A stretch of DNA of 21,038 bases, taken from Sphingomonas sp. (GTDB taxonomy: Bacteria > Pseudomonadota > Alphaproteobacteria > Sphingomonadales > Sphingomonadaceae). How positions within the stretch are numbered: position 1 is the stretch's first letter; each line of letters opens with the position of its first letter. Positions 1 to 7,584 of this stretch are shown in pieces. Location of the stretch: NCBI GenBank assembly GCA_019247755.1, contig JAFBAM010000182.1, positions 1-21,038 on the forward strand. Direction: 5' to 3'. Position numbers and translations under genes: made by a program. Below the pieces are notes generated by a model. The model did not search any database. It worked only from the letters and a program-made list of their open reading frames with translations, and had not been told where the DNA came from.

Positions 1-1
1 C

Positions 2-868
2 GTGCTGAAGGCGGCGCGCTCTTACGACGCGATCCTAATCTATCGCGAGGCATCGCTGATCGGGCCCGCGATCTACGAGCGACTGCTGGTCCGGACCGGC
101 AGGCCGATGATCCTCGACTTCGACGACGCGATCTGGTCCCCGGCCCAGGCGCATTTGAACGGATTGTTTTCCCGGCTGCATTCTTACGGGAAGACGTCGA
201 CGATCTGCCGCATCGCGAGCGCGGTGACGGTCGGGAACGACTACCTTGCAGGCTATGCGAGACAGAGGAACGACCGGGTCTTCGTCATTCCATCGACGAT
301 CGAACTTGCCGATTATCCTGAGATCGCTGAGCCGCCGCAGGACGGAGCATTCGTCGTCGGCTGGACGGGGTCGGCAAGCACGCTCCCGCACTTCGAGACC
401 GCCCGACCGGCACTTGAAGATCTGGCGCGGCAAATCCCGCTGAAGGTCAGGGTCATTTGCAACCGGCCGCCCGATCGGCCGATCACGGGCGCCGAGACGG
501 AGTTCGTTGCCTGGACTGCCGAGGACGAGGCACGGCAGGTCGGCAACTGTCATGCCGGAATCATGCCGCTTCCGGATGACGAGGTTAGCCGCGGCAAGTG
601 CGGCATGAAGGCCCTGCAATTCATGGCGACCGGCCGACCGGTGGTCGCGTCACCGGTGGGCGTGAACAGCAAGATCATTCGTGCGGGCGAGAATGGGCTG
701 CTCGCGTCTTCGACCGAGGAATTCGTCAGTGCGTTGATGCAGCTCGCGGCGGATCCGAAGCTTCGGCACCGCATGGGTCGGCAAGCGCGCAAGACCATCG
801 AGCAGGAATATTCGGCAGAAGCCGCATCGCGGGCGTTCGCCCGGGTGGTCCGCTCGGTCGTCCGCTAG
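2..868 (+). CDS. Glycosyltransferase, GT4-like GT-B fold, 5' end cut by the window
   Basis: This is the C-terminal part of a GT-B glycosyltransferase, probably family GT4, that transfers a sugar from a nucleotide-sugar donor onto a growing surface polysaccharide at the cytoplasmic side of the membrane. The frame is open to the left edge, and the GTG at position 2 is probably internal, because the 288 visible residues lack most of the expected N-terminal Rossmann domain. The visible part has the inter-domain stretch with GWTGS at residues 120-124 and a typical donor-binding segment at about 198-221 (RGKCGMKALQFMATGRPVVA). The acidic residue usual in the family's ExxxxxxxE motif is not obvious. 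Its 3' end overlaps by 4 bases the end of a convergent methyltransferase gene, so there is no room for a terminator. The neighbouring EpsG-like and methyltransferase genes fit a polysaccharide cluster. The sugar specificity cannot be read from the sequence. Confidence 0.88.
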   Translation: MLKAARSYDAILIYREASLIGPAIYERLLVRTGRPMILDFDDAIWSPAQAHLNGLFSRLHSYGKTSTICRIASAVTVGNDYLAGYARQRNDRVFVIPSTIELADYPEIAEPPQDGAFVVGWTGSASTLPHFETARPALEDLARQIPLKVRVICNRPPDRPITGAETEFVAWTAEDEARQVGNCHAGIMPLPDDEVSRGKCGMKALQFMATGRPVVASPVGVNSKIIRAGENGLLASSTEEFVSALMQLAADPKLRHRMGRQARKTIEQEYSAEAASRAFARVVRSVVR

Positions 869-1701
869 GCTTTTCGCCCGCACGCGACCCAATAAGGCTC
901 GCGCTCGCTGAAGACGATTCCGGTCAGTCCGGCGTCTTTCATCATCCGCTCGATCTCGGGCCTGGTGAAACGCTGCTCGAGGCGGGTCCCGAAGCGGTCG
1001 AGTGCGTCGGTGCGCATCGTGTAGAAGCTCGTGGCGCGATAGAAGCTCAGCGGCATGCCGGCGACGTTCATTCCGGCGCGCTCGGCAACCGAGGCGAAGC
1101 GAGCGAGCGGCCAGTAGACAAGGGCCGCTATCGCGGTGGTGAGGCCCTTGCGGAAAGGAAACGGCATGCGCGAAACTCCTCGCCGCGCGAGGTCGGTCGT
1201 TCGCCAGATCGCCCGGAACCAGAGCGGCCGGTTGTCCATGCGGTAATAGAGGTAGAGGAGGAACGGGGCGCCGGGCTTGAGCTTGCGCACGCAGTCGGCA
1301 AGCGCGCGACCGGTGTCTGGCACATGGTGGAGGACGCCCAGCGAATAGCCGAAATCTTGCGAGCCGTCGGGAAGCGGGATTGAGTGTGCACCGGCGAGGT
1401 GAAGGTGGACGTTTGGACAGTCCCGAAGTGCGGATTCCGCAACCTCCAGCGCTGCCGGCGACGGGTCGACGCAGTGGAGCAGCCCGACCTTCTCTGAAAC
1501 GCCCCTGGCCCAGCGTCCCGATCCGCAGCCGAGGTCGAAGCCTTCGGGCGAAGCGGGCAAAGCATCAAAGGGGAAGATGCCGAAATAGCGGTCGAACAGC
1601 TCGGCATATTCGTCGCCGGTCAGGCTTGCCTGGTCGAACGCCTGCCATTCCTGGCCGAAGCCGCGGACCGTGGCGGGATCGAGATTCTGGTGGACGGCCA
1701 A
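865..1701 (-). CDS. Class I SAM-dependent methyltransferase of the polysaccharide cluster
   Basis: The product is 278 residues with a Methyltransf_11-type Rossmann core. The SAM-binding motif I is FDLGCGSGRWA at about residues 55-65, an acidic strand-2 end follows (CVDPSP), and a motif of the SLGVLHHVPD type lies near residue 120. The C-terminal half has a hydrophobic stretch (around IAALVYWPLARFA) that could contact the membrane. The start is TTG: it lies one base after the stop of the upstream methyltransferase gene and has GGAG about 8 bases before it, and no ATG is available nearby. The gene is last in a three-gene minus-strand set behind an EpsG-like gene. By context it may methylate a sugar, a lipid-linked intermediate or a glycan end, but the substrate is not determined by sequence. 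The SAM fold is clear and the substrate is unknown. Confidence 0.85.
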   Translation of the reverse strand: MAVHQNLDPATVRGFGQEWQAFDQASLTGDEYAELFDRYFGIFPFDALPASPEGFDLGCGSGRWARGVSEKVGLLHCVDPSPAALEVAESALRDCPNVHLHLAGAHSIPLPDGSQDFGYSLGVLHHVPDTGRALADCVRKLKPGAPFLLYLYYRMDNRPLWFRAIWRTTDLARRGVSRMPFPFRKGLTTAIAALVYWPLARFASVAERAGMNVAGMPLSFYRATSFYTMRTDALDRFGTRLEQRFTRPEIERMMKDAGLTGIVFSEREPYWVACGRKA

Positions 1702-1702
1702 G

Positions 1703-2416
1703 TCAGCGGCTCCGCGCGAAGATGCCGACCGTGGGCGAAAGCGCCGCCGGCAATCCGAATGACGCGAGGCCCTCGACCGCCAGGATCTCGAACCTCTTGC
1801 CGATCTCCGCCACCACGTCGCGGTAGTCGAAGCCCTTGTGATCGTCGCGCTTTACCTTGTGACTCTGGCGAAGCGCGGCGGCGAGCACTTCCGACGGCGA
1901 ATAGGCCTGCTCGCCGCCGTAGAGGATTTTCTTACCGAGATGCTTGGCCAGGAAGACCGGGCCGAGCTCATTGGGAACGGTGACAAAGAGGTTCCCCCGG
2001 GTAACCCGCTGCAACTGGTCGAGGTAGGGTGCGACCAGGTCGGGCGGCACGTGCTCAAGGGTTTCCAGCGCCGCGGCCACATTGAACTGTCGATCCGAGA
2101 AGCGCCTGAATCCGTCCGGATCGGTCGCCTCGATCAGCGTCACGTCCTTCCGGCTGCCATATTTCGCACGCGCGAGGTCGAGGCCGCCAGACCAGTTGGC
2201 GTCCAGCCCGGCATATTCGACGACGCGCGGGCCGAGTGTATCGAACAGGCGCCCGTCATAGCAGCCGAGCTCAATCAGCCGCAGATCGCCATCAAGGTGC
2301 TTGTCCGCCTTGTCGCGGACCCAGTTGAACCGGGCCAAATGATAGAAGCGGCGAAGCGCGCTGCCGGAGAACAGCTCGTCATTGTAGGAGTTGGTGAGTT
2401 CCTGCGCGTCGGCCAC
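1703..2416 (-). CDS. Class I SAM-dependent methyltransferase, coupled to the EpsG-like gene
   Basis: The product is about 237 residues. The SAM-binding motif I reads IELGCYDGR at residues 48-56, and the core continues with YAGLDANW and AALETLEHVPPD, as in Methyltransf_11/23 enzymes. I choose a GTG start whose first G is the last base of the upstream EpsG-like stop codon (TAGTG), giving a one-base overlap that suggests translational coupling. The frame stays open for nearly 1 kb further upstream, but that part lies on the polymerase gene in another frame and is not protein-like. The N-terminal sequence (ELTNSYNDELFSG) resembles methyltransferases found in glycan clusters. A role in methylating a surface glycan or its lipid carrier is inference from position only. 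Confidence 0.85.
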   Translation of the reverse strand: MADAQELTNSYNDELFSGSALRRFYHLARFNWVRDKADKHLDGDLRLIELGCYDGRLFDTLGPRVVEYAGLDANWSGGLDLARAKYGSRKDVTLIEATDPDGFRRFSDRQFNVAAALETLEHVPPDLVAPYLDQLQRVTRGNLFVTVPNELGPVFLAKHLGKKILYGGEQAYSPSEVLAAALRQSHKVKRDDHKGFDYRDVVAEIGKRFEILAVEGLASFGLPAALSPTVGIFARSR

Positions 2417-3465
2417 TACCAGAGGTCCACCGTCTGATAGGGCAAGTAATAGCGAGCGTGCGTGCCCAAGGCGAAATAGACCAGCAAGGTCGCGGCGCAG
2501 TAAGCGGCAACGAGCATCACCGGATAAATGCGGGTGGCCGACGAGGTCGAGAACTGGCCCGGCAGCTCGCTCAGCACCAGGATCTGGAGAGGGATCGCGT
2601 AGATCGACAGCCGGTCCACGACCGTCGTGGATTTGACCAGGAGCAGGGCCGGAATCAGCGCGAGGGAAAGCAGCGCAATCGATCGCCAGAACGCCTCCTC
2701 GCCACGCGGTGCGAAGTACCTGGTCCCCCTGATCAGGAGGATTAACGCCGGCACTGCGTTCATGGCCACGCGGAACGCCACCCCGCCCGAATCGATGCGG
2801 TGCTGGCCATAGCGTCTCAGGTAAATGTCGAAAGTTCCGAAGAGCACATAATAGGCCGGTATCGAGGATGCGATCAGGACGATCACCGCCTGCGCGCGGC
2901 TCTGCGTGTAAGAGAGCGCGATCAGTACCGCGACGATGAAGGCGCTGGCGTGGAACAGCGATGCCACGAGGACCCACAGGATGCTCTTCCAAAGCGGCTT
3001 TGTGCCCATGTCGCGAAGGGCGAGAAAGATGAAGCCGATCGCAGTGGCCTGGCGAAGCGCGCTCATCGCGATAACGATGACGAGGTAGGGAATGGCCACG
3101 AGAACGCCGAGCCAAGGATTGGGAAGCGTGGTGCAGAATTGGGCCAGACCGAACGAGAAGATGCAGGCGCAAATGAGGTTGAGCACCCAAAACGGCGCAT
3201 GCTGCCACTGCAGCAGCATGACCAGGCCGCGGAAACCAGGGTCGCTCTGGCCAACCAGTTCCGTGAGGCTTCTGTCGTGCAGGAACGTGAAAAGCGAACG
3301 ATAAGTCGGCCAGTCCGGACCGATTTCCCATCGCAAGCCAATGAACAAAGCAAGGCCAATCATCGCGGCGATGAGGAGCCACGTCGGACGTCGATGACCA
3401 TCGCCGCCGTGCGTGAGCAAGGCGCCGAGCGCAAAAATCGAAAACAGACCCCAGTAGGCAGCCAT
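2416..3465 (-). CDS. EpsG-family membrane protein (putative polysaccharide polymerase)
   Basis: The 349-residue product is very hydrophobic, with roughly nine to ten predicted membrane segments spread over its whole length. Features typical of the EpsG family are seen: RWEIGPDWPTY at residues 45-55 in the first external loop, SALRQA at 135-140, and a histidine-containing FHASA at 171-175. EpsG proteins are thought to polymerise exopolysaccharide or O-antigen repeat units in the Wzy manner at the periplasmic face, although this is only partly proved for the family. The gene is first in a minus-strand set with two methyltransferases and shares a base with the next one. The Shine-Dalgarno sequence before its ATG is weak. 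A Wzy-like polymerase is the best call; a transporter is unlikely because no transporter motif is seen. Confidence 0.82.
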   Translation of the reverse strand: MAAYWGLFSIFALGALLTHGGDGHRRPTWLLIAAMIGLALFIGLRWEIGPDWPTYRSLFTFLHDRSLTELVGQSDPGFRGLVMLLQWQHAPFWVLNLICACIFSFGLAQFCTTLPNPWLGVLVAIPYLVIVIAMSALRQATAIGFIFLALRDMGTKPLWKSILWVLVASLFHASAFIVAVLIALSYTQSRAQAVIVLIASSIPAYYVLFGTFDIYLRRYGQHRIDSGGVAFRVAMNAVPALILLIRGTRYFAPRGEEAFWRSIALLSLALIPALLLVKSTTVVDRLSIYAIPLQILVLSELPGQFSTSSATRIYPVMLVAAYCAATLLVYFALGTHARYYLPYQTVDLW

Positions 3466-3504
3466 CAGCAGGCGCTTCGAACCCGGTGCACGTGATGAAT
3501 CATC

Positions 3505-3546
3505 CGGGCATCCTTGCCCGAGACTGCTGTTAGGTCAAAGTCTCGG
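3505..3546. repeat. Two abutting inverted repeats between the protease and EpsG-like genes
   Basis: In the 94-base gap there are two hairpin-forming repeats. The first is CGGGCA at 3505-3510 with TGCCCG at 3515-3520 (loop of 4). The second is CCGAGACT at 3518-3525 with AGTCTCGG at 3539-3546 (8 perfect pairs, loop of 13). They overlap by three bases, so only one can form fully at a time. No T-run follows on either strand. They may end or stabilise the transcript of the protease-like gene, or regulate the EpsG-like gene that starts just beyond. The repeats are directly visible; their role is inferred. Confidence 0.55.
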
Positions 3547-3559
3547 AAACGGCGGTAGC

Positions 3560-4546
3560 TCAGTTGCTCCCGCGAGCGTCCGCCAGCCGAACATCGAGCT
3601 CGCTATGCTCAGGCAATACAACGCGGAGCTTCCGGTTGGCGAAATCGATCGAAACCCGCTTGAACGCGCGGATCGCGTTCATTCCCAGCAGAAGCGCGGG
3701 CCGCTTATCCAACCCGAGTTGCTTGAAGGTGTGAGCATCGGTGAAGACCACCGCGAGGTTCGTCAGGCCAACGCCGCCGATCGTCAGTTGCTTGATGAAC
3801 ATATAGTCGCCGGTGACCTTCTGGCCGGTGACGGACTCCAGCTCGACGCTCTTGTCGATGTCGACGAGATTGTCGCCGATCAGCGCGCGGCGAAGGGCCT
3901 GGTTGCCGACCGTGATCTGCGATCCGGTGTCGAGGACGACGGTCAGCCGTTCGTCATTCGCGACCGCATCCGTAATCACCAGACGTCCATTCTTGCGCTT
4001 GGCGCGGACGACGATGCTGCCGCGATCATCGACCGGTTCGGGCGATGCCGAGGGAACGATCGACATCGTCTGCTTCTCGAAATCGAATTGGATCCGCTGC
4101 GAGCTCAAAAGGTCTACCCCAACAATCCCGTCAGCGCCCATGTTGGAGCCGTCGAGCACTGCGGCATCGATCGTTGCCGGAGTCCGAGTGAGCTGCACGT
4201 TCTCGATCTTGGCGGTCCCGACGTTCGACACGCCCGACAGGCTGTGAAGCTCGACGCCGCCCGAGCTCGGTAATTTAAGCCGGGTAACAAGTTGCCGGGA
4301 AACGGCGGTGCGGTCAGCGCCGGTGTCGACCAAGAACTGGTAGGGTCCGGCGCCCGCAAGCCGAACCGGGACCGTCATGCGGTCGTCGCGGTTCTTGAAC
4401 GCAAGATCCTCAGTTTGCGTGGTCTTGTCGATCTCGGGAACGCCGGCAACGGGATCGAAGCGCGTTGTCGTCGTCTGCGCGCAAAGGGGGGCGCCGGCCG
4501 CAAGGGCAACCGCCAGCTTCAGTGAATGCCGTATCGTCGTACGCAT
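3560..4546 (-). CDS. Exported retropepsin-like aspartic protease with two active-site motifs
   Basis: The 328-residue product begins with a signal peptide (charged MRTTIRHSLK, then a hydrophobic stretch ending near GAPLCAQ at residue 23), so it should act in the periplasm or outside the cell. Two retropepsin-type motifs are visible: VDTGAD with Asp74-Thr-Gly, and LDTGSQ with Asp206-Thr-Gly. Each half ends with a flap-to-C-terminal pattern typical of the family (GIVGVDLL near 140-147, LLLGMNAIR near 280). Bacterial proteins of the aspartyl_protease_2/gag-asp families often have this duplicated layout, in which the two halves can form one active site. The start ATG has a good upstream GGAGAAGG. 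The gene is divergent from a PilZ gene. Its substrate is unknown, and proteolytic activity has not been shown for most relatives. Confidence 0.85.
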   Translation of the reverse strand: MRTTIRHSLKLAVALAAGAPLCAQTTTTRFDPVAGVPEIDKTTQTEDLAFKNRDDRMTVPVRLAGAGPYQFLVDTGADRTAVSRQLVTRLKLPSSGGVELHSLSGVSNVGTAKIENVQLTRTPATIDAAVLDGSNMGADGIVGVDLLSSQRIQFDFEKQTMSIVPSASPEPVDDRGSIVVRAKRKNGRLVITDAVANDERLTVVLDTGSQITVGNQALRRALIGDNLVDIDKSVELESVTGQKVTGDYMFIKQLTIGGVGLTNLAVVFTDAHTFKQLGLDKRPALLLGMNAIRAFKRVSIDFANRKLRVVLPEHSELDVRLADARGSN

Positions 4547-4733
4547 GGTACCTTCTCCGCCCCTTGCCTCTTGTACGCCTCGCCGGCTCCGTCGGCAAAC
4601 CGCCAGAACGGTTGCATTGAAAGGGTCTGGTAAAACTTGGCTGCTAGGAATCTGCAGCTAGTGGGGCCGGTTCGACGAAAGTCGGAGTCGGAAAGAACAA
4701 CACCTGTTGCGTCATTCGATTGCGGAGCCTCCT

Positions 4734-5381
4734 TTGGCCAAGAAGCTTGTTGAAACAACGAACTATTCTCTTTCGGCGAACGCGCCGGTCCGCCCTGACC
4801 GTCGCAGCGGTGAACGGTATGTCAGCCTGCTGAGGGTCGGGGCGATGACGGTGGAGGGCCGGCGCGAGCTCTGCCTGATCCGCAACATCTCGGCGGGCGG
4901 GATGATGATCCGACCCTATTCGCCAATCGCGGTCGGCGCCCACCTGACAGTCGAGCTGAAACAGGGCAACAGTGTCAGCGGCATAGCCCAATGGGCAGAC
5001 AATGGGATGATCGGCGTGGTTTTCGATGAGCCGATCGACGTCGTCGCCTTGCTGACCGCAACCGACGGGAAACCCCAACCCCGCATGCCGCGCATTGAGC
5101 TCGATTGCAGCGCGCTCATTCGCCACGACGGCAACGTCTCAAGAGTCGACGTCGTCAACATCTCCCAAGGCGGAATTTGCATTCGCGCTCGCGACTGGTT
5201 TGAGATCAATTCCAACGTGGTCGTGACGCTCAACGGTCTCCACGCAGCCGCCGGCGTCGTGAAGTGGATGGAAGACGATTACTACGGGATCGGCTTCAAT
5301 CGGGTGTATCCGGTCAGCGAGTTGATGACATTCCTGCAGGAGCAGCAGCGCGAGGAACACCGGCGCGCACGAGCCGCCTGA
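4734..5381 (+). CDS. Double PilZ domain protein (putative c-di-GMP receptor)
   Basis: The product of about 215 residues holds two PilZ domains in tandem. The first has an arginine-rich entry (RPDRRSGERY) followed by IRNISAGGMMI, matching the RxxxR and D/NxSxxG signatures that bind cyclic di-GMP. The second has RMPRIELD followed by VVNISQGGICI, so the second motif is conserved while its arginine pair is spaced RxxR. No membrane segment or other domain is seen, so it is probably a soluble cytoplasmic sensor or adaptor. I prefer the TTG start at 4734 because GGAG lies 6 bases before it; an in-frame TTG at 4707 would add nine residues. The gene ends two bases from the end of the convergent DUF938 gene. 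The partner it controls is unknown; motility, adhesion or polysaccharide output are usual for PilZ proteins. Confidence 0.87.
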   Translation: MAKKLVETTNYSLSANAPVRPDRRSGERYVSLLRVGAMTVEGRRELCLIRNISAGGMMIRPYSPIAVGAHLTVELKQGNSVSGIAQWADNGMIGVVFDEPIDVVALLTATDGKPQPRMPRIELDCSALIRHDGNVSRVDVVNISQGGICIRARDWFEINSNVVVTLNGLHAAAGVVKWMEDDYYGIGFNRVYPVSELMTFLQEQQREEHRRARAA

Positions 5382-5383
5382 GG

Positions 5384-6019
5384 TCACTCCTTCCGCAGCA
5401 GAAGCATCAAATTATTGGCGGGCATGGAGCGGATCGCTTCTGGTTGAATGCCGCGGGTTATGGCCGCATCGGCAAAATTCTCGACGCGGCGTAGTCCCCA
5501 GTCAGAGTCACGACGCTTAAGGTCGGCGTCGAAGGCAAGATTGCTGTCGACGGTGGGCATGCCCTCCTTCAGCCAGGGACCGTACATGATGAGCGGCGCG
5601 CCGGGGGCCAAGAGCCGCGAGGCGCCGTCAAGTAGGCCAAGCGCTGAGCTCCACGGGCTGATGTGCACCATGTTGATGCTGAGAACGGCGTCGGCACGGT
5701 CGATCGGCCAGTCCGCAGCCGCCGCATCCAGGCTAAGCGGCTCACGGACGTTTGGCAGGCCTGCTTCGTTTCGCCATGCCGCGATCGACCCCAAAGCGTC
5801 TGGATGGATGTCGCTTGGCTGCCATTCGAGCTGAGGAAACCGCTGTGCAAAGTAAACAGCGTGCTCGCCACTGCCGCTGGCGATTTCCAGCACCAGGCCT
5901 CGCCCGGGCAGCCATTCGGCAAGGACTTCGGCAATCGGCTCGCGATTCCGGAGGGCCGCCGGCGCCGAACGGCGCGCACCCGAAGACGGCGCCTCGTAGA
6001 AGCGCCGTTCGTCCGTCAT
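5384..6019 (-). CDS. DUF938 family SAM-methyltransferase-like protein
   Basis: The product is 211 residues, the normal size for DUF938 proteins. The family has a class I methyltransferase fold, and here the SAM loop is EIASGSGEHAVYFA at about residues 45-58, with an acidic pair in QPSDIHPD at about 68-75. The N-terminal FYEAPSSGARRSAPAALRNR and the stretch DAVLSINMVHISPW are characteristic of the family. Its ATG overlaps the stop of gcvPB by 4 bases (ATGA), so it is the last gene of the glycine cleavage operon and probably translated in coupling with it. No substrate is established for the family. It may be a passenger, or it may use one-carbon supply from the glycine pathway; the latter is only inference. 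Confidence 0.9.
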   Translation of the reverse strand: MTDERRFYEAPSSGARRSAPAALRNREPIAEVLAEWLPGRGLVLEIASGSGEHAVYFAQRFPQLEWQPSDIHPDALGSIAAWRNEAGLPNVREPLSLDAAAADWPIDRADAVLSINMVHISPWSSALGLLDGASRLLAPGAPLIMYGPWLKEGMPTVDSNLAFDADLKRRDSDWGLRRVENFADAAITRGIQPEAIRSMPANNLMLLLRKE

Positions 6020-7584
6020 TCGGCAGCCTGTGCCGGTTCATGCTCACGATAAGTGAGGACGGGCTTCCTCGCCGCCAGGGTTTCGTCGAGCCGGCGGCGC
6101 GGGGCATGAACTGGCGCGGCCTTGAGGCTCTGGTCGCCCGCCTTGGCTCGCTGAGCGATGGAACGGACCGCCGTGATGAACTGGTCGAGGCTGGCCTTGG
6201 ACTCAGTCTCGGTAGGCTCGACCAGCATCGCACCATGCACGACCAGCGGGAAATACATGGTCATCGGGTGGAAGCCCTCGTCGATCAGCGCCTTGGCAAG
6301 GTCGATCGTGCTGATCCCGCCCTCGAACCCGCGGTCGGAAAAGATCGCCTCGTGCATGCACGGGCCGCTCTTGGCGAAGGGCGCATCGAGCACATCTTCC
6401 AGGCTGCGCAGGACGTAGTTCGCGTTGAGCACCGAATCCTCGGCGACCTGCTTCAGCCCGTCGGCGCCGTGGCTCAGGATGTAGGCTAGCGCGCGGGTGA
6501 ACATGCCCATCTGGCCGTGGAAAGCGACCATGCGGCCGAAGGCGTTGGGATGCTGCTCGCCCGCCGTTTCCTCCTCGACGATCTTATACGTTCCATCGGG
6601 ATACTTCGCCGCGAACGGCAGCGGGCCGTAAGGCGATAGCGCTTCGGACAGGACGACCGGGCCCGAACCCGGGCCGCCGCCGCCGTGCGGGGTCGAGAAA
6701 GTCTTGTGGAGGTTGATGTGCATCGCGTCGATGCCGAGGTCGCCCGGACGGACCTTGCCAACAATCGCGTTGAAGTTGGCGCCATCGCAATAGACGAAAG
6801 CCCCGGCGGAATGAACGGCGTCGCTGATCGCCTTCATGTCGGGCTCGAATAGGCCGCAGGTGTTGGGGTTGGTGATCATCACCGCCGCGACGTCGGGTCC
6901 GAGGCGTGACTTCAGGGCTTCGAGATCCACGCGCCCGGCATCGGTTGCCGGGATATTCTCGACACGATAGCCGGCGAAAGCCGCGGTTGCAGGATTGGTG
7001 CCGTGCGCGCTTTCCGGCACCAGCACGACCTCGCGCTTGTCGCCCCGCGCCTCGAGCGCGGCGCGGATGCAGAGCAGACCGCAGAGCTCGCCGTGAGCGC
7101 CGGCCTTGGGGCTCATCGCCACGCCGTGCATGCCGGTAAGGTCGAGCAACCAGAAGGCCAACTCGTTGATGACCTGCAACGCACCCTGCACCGTTTCCTG
7201 GGGCTGCAGCGGGTGCACATCGGCAAAGCCCGGGAGCCGCGCGACCTTCTCGTTCAAGCGCGGGTTATGCTTCATCGTGCACGACCCGAGCGGGAAGAGG
7301 CCGAGGTCGATCGCGTAATTCTGGCGCGACAGGCGGGTATAATGACGCACGGTTTCCGGCTCGGAGAGGCCGGGGAGACCAATCGGACGCACGCGTTCGA
7401 GGCCGCCAAGGCGGGTTGCGCGTGTGGGTAAGTCCGCGAAATCCACGCCAGTGTGATCGACCGATCCGATTTCAAACAGCAAGGGTTCTTCGAGCATCAG
7501 CGCGCGATTACCCGTGACGGTACGCGCCTCTCCCTGCTCATTCGCGGGCGAGGACGGCCGCCAGCCTGAAGGATTGACGGTCAT
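6016..7584 (-). CDS. gcvPB: Glycine dehydrogenase (aminomethyl-transferring) subunit 2
   Basis: This is the C-terminal subunit of the two-subunit P-protein of the glycine cleavage system. With subunit 1 it decarboxylates glycine and passes the aminomethyl group to the lipoyl arm of GcvH in the cytoplasm. The pyridoxal phosphate lysine is Lys294 in INLHKTFSTPH, followed by a glycine-rich loop (GGGGPGSGP). Other P-protein landmarks are LGSCTMKHNPRLNE at about 99-112, ESAHGTNPA and ITNPNTCGLFE. The 522-residue length is slightly above the usual size for subunit 2, because of an N-terminal extension of about 25 residues. Its ATG overlaps the stop of gcvPA by 4 bases, and its own stop overlaps the start of the DUF938 gene by 4 bases. 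All are under the glycine riboswitch. Confidence 0.97.
   Translation of the reverse strand: MTVNPSGWRPSSPANEQGEARTVTGNRALMLEEPLLFEIGSVDHTGVDFADLPTRATRLGGLERVRPIGLPGLSEPETVRHYTRLSRQNYAIDLGLFPLGSCTMKHNPRLNEKVARLPGFADVHPLQPQETVQGALQVINELAFWLLDLTGMHGVAMSPKAGAHGELCGLLCIRAALEARGDKREVVLVPESAHGTNPATAAFAGYRVENIPATDAGRVDLEALKSRLGPDVAAVMITNPNTCGLFEPDMKAISDAVHSAGAFVYCDGANFNAIVGKVRPGDLGIDAMHINLHKTFSTPHGGGGPGSGPVVLSEALSPYGPLPFAAKYPDGTYKIVEEETAGEQHPNAFGRMVAFHGQMGMFTRALAYILSHGADGLKQVAEDSVLNANYVLRSLEDVLDAPFAKSGPCMHEAIFSDRGFEGGISTIDLAKALIDEGFHPMTMYFPLVVHGAMLVEPTETESKASLDQFITAVRSIAQRAKAGDQSLKAAPVHAPRRRLDETLAARKPVLTYREHEPAQAAE

Noticed and set aside
2417..3382. Long upstream extension of the 1703-2416 methyltransferase frame
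   Set aside because: It overlaps the EpsG-like gene on the same strand in another frame and its translation is rich in Arg, His and Pro with no family pattern. The shorter GTG start at the gene junction is better.
3551..3580. tRNA-like GCGGTAGCTCAGTTG string
   Set aside because: It resembles the start of a tRNA (D-arm entry), but no acceptor, anticodon or T-arm can be built around it, and it is the 3' end of the protease-like gene.
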